A DNA stretch of 64,000 nucleotides from Mesorhizobium sp. C432A (GTDB lineage Bacteria > Pseudomonadota > Alphaproteobacteria > Rhizobiales > Rhizobiaceae), in NCBI RefSeq assembly GCF_030323145.1, contig NZ_CP100470.1, positions 1,550,001-1,614,000 of the forward strand, read 5' to 3'. Shown one piece after another: positions 59,960-64,000 of the stretch. Every line of letters starts with the position of its first letter. The stretch's first letter is position 1. The notes beneath the pieces were generated by a model. The model saw only the letters and a program-made list of their open reading frames with translations, ran no database searches and was not told where the DNA came from. The position numbers and the translations under genes are program-made.

Positions 59960-60757
59960 CTACCCAATCGCCTGAAGATAGCGGGCGATCGACGCATGAA
60001 ATGCCGTTCTTGCGTCGCCGATGATGTTCTGCTGCCACCACGCGCCGTAGATGTCGTCGAATTCGAAAGGCTCAAGTGCCGCCGCGATGCGTCGCACGGC
60101 CGGCGCATTGAGCGGAATGTAGTTCGGATAGCTGTACATGAAGCTGACATGGCGACGCGTCGGCGTCACCTGCAATATGTCGCCGGACAGCAGGGCGTTA
60201 CCGTCATCGCGTTTCCAATGCAGCACCTGGCCGCCGGCAAAATGGCCACCGCAACGCACGAGTGTCAGCGACGGGTTTATGGCCAGCGTCTCGCCCGCCC
60301 AGCTGACGATGGCGTTGTGCGGCCGCATAATCCACTGGCGGTCGTCGGCATGGAGATAGATCGGCACGCCGCCAAACGCCTCGCTCCACTCGACCATCAC
60401 CGAATAATAGTGGCAGTGCGAAATGGCGATCGCGGCCAGGCCGCCGCGACGGTTGATTTCGGCTACCGCCTCGTCGCTCACCATCGAGATGCAATCCCAC
60501 AGCACATTGCCGTGCGGCGTCTGCGCCAGCAGCGCCCGCTGGCCGATAGCAAAGCGCGGCTCGATGCCGAAAGCGAGAACGCCGGCATCGTCCTTCATCA
60601 CAAGCCTATGCCCGGCAGAGAGTTCTTCCCCAGTGATCCAGGCCTGGCCTTCCCAGCGCACATATTGCCGCTCGTCCTCGCAGATCGGGCAATTTTCTGG
60701 AGGGGTCTGCGTTGCCGCGAACTGGACGCCGCATTGCGGGCAAAGAAAGCAGGTCAT
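59960..60757 (-). CDS. Metallo-beta-lactamase-fold hydrolase with N-terminal zinc ribbon
   Basis: 265 residues from the ATG at 60757, after GAGAGGA. The first 30 residues hold a four-cysteine zinc ribbon (CFLCPQCG ... CPIC). The rest is a metallo-beta-lactamase fold: LLAQTPHGNVLWDCIS strand, then ISHCHYYSVMVEW where most members have H-x-H-x-D-H, RCGGHFAGG (third His) and LLSGDILQV (bridging Asp). The Asp-His of the first motif is replaced by Tyr-Tyr/Ser, so the second metal site may be lost. It follows the VWA gene by 16 bases. Substrate unknown. Confidence 0.82.
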   Translation of the reverse strand: MTCFLCPQCGVQFAATQTPPENCPICEDERQYVRWEGQAWITGEELSAGHRLVMKDDAGVLAFGIEPRFAIGQRALLAQTPHGNVLWDCISMVSDEAVAEINRRGGLAAIAISHCHYYSVMVEWSEAFGGVPIYLHADDRQWIMRPHNAIVSWAGETLAINPSLTLVRCGGHFAGGQVLHWKRDDGNALLSGDILQVTPTRRHVSFMYSYPNYIPLNAPAVRRIAAALEPFEFDDIYGAWWQQNIIGDARTAFHASIARYLQAIG

Positions 60758-60773
60758 CGGTTTTCCTCTCATA

Positions 60774-61964
60774 TCAATGCTTGCGTGAAAGCTGCTTGGT
60801 CGCGGCTTCCAGCCCGCCCATCGTCAGCGGGAACATGCGGCCGCCGAAGAGATCGCGGATCATCGCGATCGAATGGGTGAAGCCCCAGTTTTTCTGGTTT
60901 TCGGGGTTCAGCCAGACCGCATTCGGCCATTGCTGGATGAGGCGGCCAAGCCAGACGCTGCCGGCTTCCGGGTTCCAATGCTCGACCGAACCGCCGGGAT
61001 GCGCGATCTCGTAAGGGCTCATCGAGGCATCGCCGACGACGATCACCTTGTAGTCGGGGCCGTATTTGTGAAGCAGATCGAAGGTCGGGATGGCCTCGGC
61101 ATGCCTGCGCCGGTTGTCCTTCCAGACGCCCTCGTAAAGGCAGTTGTGGAAGTAAAAATATTCGAGCCGGCGGAATTCGGCGCGGGCGGCCGAAAACAGC
61201 TCCTCGACGCTTTTGATGTGGTCGTCCATCGAGCCGCCAACATCGAAGAACATCAAGAGCTTCACGGCGTTGCGCCGTTCGGGTCGCGTCTGCACATCGA
61301 GATAGCCGTGCTCGGCGGTGGCATGGATGGTGCCGGGCAGGTCGAACTCTTCCTCCGCACCCTCGCGCACCCAGCGGCGCAGGCGCTTCAGCGCCACCTT
61401 GATGTTGCGGGTGCCGAGCTCGACGGCGTCGTCGAAATTTTTGAACTCGCGCTTGTCCCAGACTTTCACCGCACGGCGATTGCGGCTTTCATGCTGGCCG
61501 ATGCGCACGCCTTCGGGATTGTAGCCATAGGCGCCGAAAGGCGAGGTGCCGCCGGTACCAATCCATTTCGAGCCGCCCTGGTGGCGGCCTTTCTGCTCCT
61601 CCAGCCGCTGCTTCAGTGTCTCCATCAGCTTGTCGAAACCGCCGAGCGCCTCGATCAGTTTCTTCTCTTCCTCGGTCAGGTGCTTTTCGGCGAGCCGGCG
61701 CAGCCATTCCTCAGGGATGTTGGCGACATCGACGGCATCCGGTCCGGCGAGCGCCTCGATCCCATTGAAGACATGCGCAAACACCTGGTCGAAGCGGTCG
61801 ATATGGCGTTCGTCCTTCACAAGCGCGGCGCGGGCGAGGTAATAAAAACCCTGGACGTCATAGTCGACCAGCCCGGCCTCCAGCCCTTCCAGCAGCGACA
61901 GATATTCCCTGAGCGAAACGGGAACCCGCGCGGCCTTTAGTTCGAGAAAGAAGGGGAGGAACAT
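60774..61964 (-). CDS. VWA-domain protein of the CoxE type
   Basis: 396 residues. N-terminal CoxE-like part (FLPFFLELKAARVPVSLREYL, IPEEWLRRLAEKHLTEEEKK), a middle basic region, and a von Willebrand A domain (about 225-390) with the MIDAS motif DVGGSMDDH (Asp-x-Gly-x-Ser form), and TFDLLHKYGPDYKVIVVGDASM carrying the second metal Asp. Such proteins act with a MoxR AAA ATPase in assembly or metal insertion of enzymes. No MoxR gene lies in the window near it; the next gene downstream is the metallo-beta-lactamase. Confidence 0.88.
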   Translation of the reverse strand: MFLPFFLELKAARVPVSLREYLSLLEGLEAGLVDYDVQGFYYLARAALVKDERHIDRFDQVFAHVFNGIEALAGPDAVDVANIPEEWLRRLAEKHLTEEEKKLIEALGGFDKLMETLKQRLEEQKGRHQGGSKWIGTGGTSPFGAYGYNPEGVRIGQHESRNRRAVKVWDKREFKNFDDAVELGTRNIKVALKRLRRWVREGAEEEFDLPGTIHATAEHGYLDVQTRPERRNAVKLLMFFDVGGSMDDHIKSVEELFSAARAEFRRLEYFYFHNCLYEGVWKDNRRRHAEAIPTFDLLHKYGPDYKVIVVGDASMSPYEIAHPGGSVEHWNPEAGSVWLGRLIQQWPNAVWLNPENQKNWGFTHSIAMIRDLFGGRMFPLTMGGLEAATKQLSRKH

Positions 61965-61973
61965 GGTTGGCCG

Positions 61974-62234
61974 TTATCTATGCCGAACGGTCACGGCGGA
62001 GTCGCCACGGGCACTGTCGATTTCGCCGGATTGCAGAAGATTTGCCACAGTACGTGGGTTGGGCATGGGCAAGTGCTTTGCGATGCGGGCTTCCGCCCAT
62101 TCGCGCATAGCCGACGCGGCATCGGCTATCGCTTCAGCCGGGTTTGCGCCGGCCCCGTGGCAGCCGGCGAGATCGGGCATCCGCACTCCCCAAACGCCGT
62201 CACTGCCATCCAGGATTCCGACATAGCGGATCAT
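61974..62234 (-). CDS. Orphan HicB-like protein, probably truncated
   Basis: 86 residues: MIRYVGILDGSDGVWGVRMPDLAGCHGAGANP is the partial RNase-H-like HicB fold, followed by the usual EAIADAASAMREWAEA helix. The HTH or ribbon-helix-helix C-terminus expected after about residue 75 is missing; the protein stops at SAVTVRHR. No hicA gene is next to it on either side. It may be a remnant antitoxin or act alone. It precedes the VWA gene by nine bases. Confidence 0.7.
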   Translation of the reverse strand: MIRYVGILDGSDGVWGVRMPDLAGCHGAGANPAEAIADAASAMREWAEARIAKHLPMPNPRTVANLLQSGEIDSARGDSAVTVRHR

Positions 62235-62269
62235 TCGGCTCCTTCCGCGTTATTTCGATCGCGCTCGCA

Positions 62270-62716
62270 TCATAGCAGATCATACTCGATAAACCCTGTC
62301 CGCCGCGCGACATGGTCGTAGAGCTTGCGCGCTGTGGCGTTGGTTTCGTGGGTCATCCAATAGACGTTCTTGACGCCGATCTTGCCGGCTTCCTGCTTGA
62401 CCGCTTCAATGAGGGCCGCACCGATGCCCTTGCCGCGCACATCAGGGTCGGCGAACAGGTCCTGCAGGTAGCAGTTGTTTTTCTCCGACCAGCCGGAGCG
62501 GTGATAGAGATAATGGGTCAGGCCGACCGCCTTGCCGTCAAGCGTGGCGATAAACCCCTTCGGTTCGAATTCACCTTCCGTGAACAGTCGTTTCCAGGTG
62601 ATGTCGTAGACCTCGTCCGGCAGCTTGGTCTCGTAGAAGGTGAGGTAGGCAGTCCACAGCCGCCGCCAGTCGGCATGGTCGGCCAGCGCCAGCGGGCGGA
62701 CGGTGATCTCGGTCAT
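62270..62716 (-). CDS. GNAT-family N-acetyltransferase
   Basis: 148 residues; GGAGGA five to six bases before the ATG. Acetyl-CoA motif QDLFADPDVRGKGIGAALIE, then MTHETNATARKLYDHVARRTGFIEY. The N-terminal TVRPLALADHADWRRLWTAYLTFYE is the standard first helix pair. This subgroup in rhizobia is often placed with spermidine/aminoglycoside-like acetyltransferases; the substrate is not clear. First gene of a possible minus-strand unit with hicB, VWA and the metallohydrolase. Confidence 0.92.
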   Translation of the reverse strand: MTEITVRPLALADHADWRRLWTAYLTFYETKLPDEVYDITWKRLFTEGEFEPKGFIATLDGKAVGLTHYLYHRSGWSEKNNCYLQDLFADPDVRGKGIGAALIEAVKQEAGKIGVKNVYWMTHETNATARKLYDHVARRTGFIEYDLL

Positions 62717-62773
62717 TTCGGTTCCTCCAAAGCATGACCCGTTCCGGCGGAATCAGATCAGGTGCAGCTTCGC

Positions 62774-63637
62774 CTATACCACCGGCGAACTGTACTCGCG
62801 AAATGCGGTCGCCAGCATCTGCAGCGCGTCGCGCGCGCGCGGCGCCAGATTGTGCGAATGCAGCACCACTTCGGAAGGGTCAAGCGATGGAAGACCAAGT
62901 TTGCGGCCAACCTCGATCAGGCCGGGCGGAGCGACGCAGTGAGCCAGCGCCGAAACGGCAAAGCCCGCCGATATCGCAATGTTGACGGCCGCGCCGCCGC
63001 CGCCGACGAAGGCCTCCTCCCAGGCGATGCCTGCTTTGTCCAGCGCCTCGACCGCCCGCACGCGGTCCGGACAGTTGCACACGGTGCTTAAGAGCGCGAG
63101 GCGCAACGGCGTTCCGCGCTGCCACTCGAAGGAAGGTGCTGCGAACCAGCCATAGTGGTTGCGCGACAAGGTCCGGCCAGGACGGCTGTCGCCTTCGCGG
63201 TGCACGATGACTGCATCGAGCTCGCCGTGATCGAAAGCTTCCTTGAGCACCGTGCTGGTGTCGATCCTCAAACTGAGCGTCAGCGATGGATCGTGCGCAT
63301 GGAGCTGGGCAATCAGAATGGACAGCGCCGGACCGGCGGCATGATCGACAAAGCCGAGCGCAAGCCGGCATGGTGCTGACGCAAACTCCGCCATGGCGCG
63401 CTCGTGCGCGGCAAGGAAGTCGCGCGCGGCGGGGAGGAAGACGGCGCCTCGTGCCGACAGGCTGACGCGGCGCGGCGTTCTTTCGATCAATCGCGCGCCG
63501 AGCTTCTCCTCGAGACGGCGCAGCTTGACGCTGATCGTCGCCTGCGTGCTGCCCAGCGCCAATGCCGCCTGGGTGAAGCTCTGCAGATCGGCCACCATCA
63601 CGAAGGTTCGTACGGCGTCCACATCAAGACTGGTCAT
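62774..63637 (-). CDS. LysR-family transcriptional regulator
   Basis: 287 residues from the ATG at 63637 with GGAGTG upstream. Helix-turn-helix TQAALALGSTQATISVKLRRLEEKLGARLIER, then effector domain (RLALGFVDHAAGPALSILIAQL, ELDAVIVHREG). It is divergent from the MFS gene and probably controls it; the 142-base gap is a typical LysR control region. Confidence 0.93.
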   Translation of the reverse strand: MTSLDVDAVRTFVMVADLQSFTQAALALGSTQATISVKLRRLEEKLGARLIERTPRRVSLSARGAVFLPAARDFLAAHERAMAEFASAPCRLALGFVDHAAGPALSILIAQLHAHDPSLTLSLRIDTSTVLKEAFDHGELDAVIVHREGDSRPGRTLSRNHYGWFAAPSFEWQRGTPLRLALLSTVCNCPDRVRAVEALDKAGIAWEEAFVGGGGAAVNIAISAGFAVSALAHCVAPPGLIEVGRKLGLPSLDPSEVVLHSHNLAPRARDALQMLATAFREYSSPVV

Positions 63638-63779
63638 CGCAGCACTCCATTGGGCCAATCATTCCGTTTTGTCATTTCTGATATAGCCGAGCATAGTCTT
63701 TTTTCATGGTCAAGTCTCCTCTATGTCAAACTGGTCGCGGTTTGAAGAGCGCCTCCTGCTCGGATGGAAAGAGATCGAT

Positions 63780-64000
63780 ATGCCAATTCAACGAAACACC
63801 ATCGCGCTCACCGGCGTGTGCTTGGCGTCGCTCTTGTTCGGGCTCGAAATCTCCAGCGTGCCGGTGATCCTGCCGAAACTGGAAAGCGTGCTCGCCGCCA
63901 ATTTTAGGGATTTGCAGTGGATCATGAATGCCTACACCATCGCCTGCACGACGGTGCTTATGGCGACGGGGACATTGGCCGACCGTTTCGGCCGCAAGAG
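63780..64000 (+). CDS. MFS transporter, DHA2 (EmrB/QacA) type, N-terminal part
   Basis: Runs off the window after about 73 residues. Start ATG at 63780, preceded by GGAAAGAG; an in-frame ATG at 63723 lacks a ribosome site. The segment IALTGVCLASLLFGLEISSVPVILPKL and then LQWIMNAYTIACTTVLMATGTLADRFGRK is typical of 14-helix drug exporters. Only two membrane segments and the first loop motif (GTLADRFGR) are visible. Confidence 0.85.
   Translation, partial: MPIQRNTIALTGVCLASLLFGLEISSVPVILPKLESVLAANFRDLQWIMNAYTIACTTVLMATGTLADRFGRK

Overview
The window looks like a chromosomal segment of a Rhizobiales alphaproteobacterium, most likely Mesorhizobium or a close relative. The evidence is the high GC content, the gene order (rplU-rpmA-GNAT-obgE-proB-proA-nadD ... 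rsfS-rlmH-envC-ctpA-yibQ-rppH), a ribosomal protein L21 with a long C-terminal extension, a DUF2312/GapR protein, a 1152-residue pyruvate carboxylase, and repeated short palindromic repeats of the kind common in mesorhizobia. This is inference from protein and repeat style; no database was searched.

Layout. 1-656: end of the F1 ATP synthase operon (atpD tail, atpC). 948-1928: a polytopic signal peptidase I. 1957-10772: a uronate catabolic cluster with divergent uxuB and uxaC, a TRAP transporter (dctPQM), a FadR-type GntR regulator, then kduI, kduD and kdgF. 10800-13430: a poorly conserved patch with a 5'-truncated recQ and two small ORFs. 13431-19190: AraC regulator and divergent NAD-epimerase, a methyltransferase divergent from a GGDEF-EAL protein, and tRNA-Ser(CGA). 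19552-34984: the conserved housekeeping block (L21, L27, Obg, proline biosynthesis, NadD, RsfS, RlmH, EnvC, CtpA, YibQ, RppH), interrupted by an exo/endonuclease-family gene, an MFS transporter and an MscS channel. 35256-37715: alr-dadA (alanine racemisation and D-amino acid oxidation). 37820-40410: two overlapping lipoprotein genes, one phospholipase D-like and one with a phospholipase A2-type active site. 40534-43276: LysR and divergent mmsA. 43816-47866: a trans-4-hydroxyproline catabolic cluster (GntR regulator, deaminase, FAD oxidase, epimerase). 48314-54390: a branched-chain amino acid type ABC transporter. 54670-64000: pyc, gapR, small membrane genes, msrB, a metallo-beta-lactamase/VWA/HicB/GNAT group, LysR, and the start of a drug-type MFS transporter.

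How the genes work together. The first catabolic cluster can import uronates, isomerise and reduce hexuronates (UxaC, UxuB), and carry 4,5-unsaturated uronates to 2-keto-3-deoxygluconate (KdgF, KduI, KduD). The hydroxyproline cluster epimerises trans-4-hydroxy-L-proline to the D-form, oxidises it and deaminates the pyrroline product; its promoter carries clear operator palindromes. The liv block is a complete ABC system (two permeases, two ATPases, binding protein). The least familiar item is the overlapping pair of secreted lipoproteins with phospholipase A2-like and phospholipase D-like active sites.

Several families of hairpin repeats sit between genes. In some places (alr, nadD, the FAD oxidase) they abut or run into the start of a gene.
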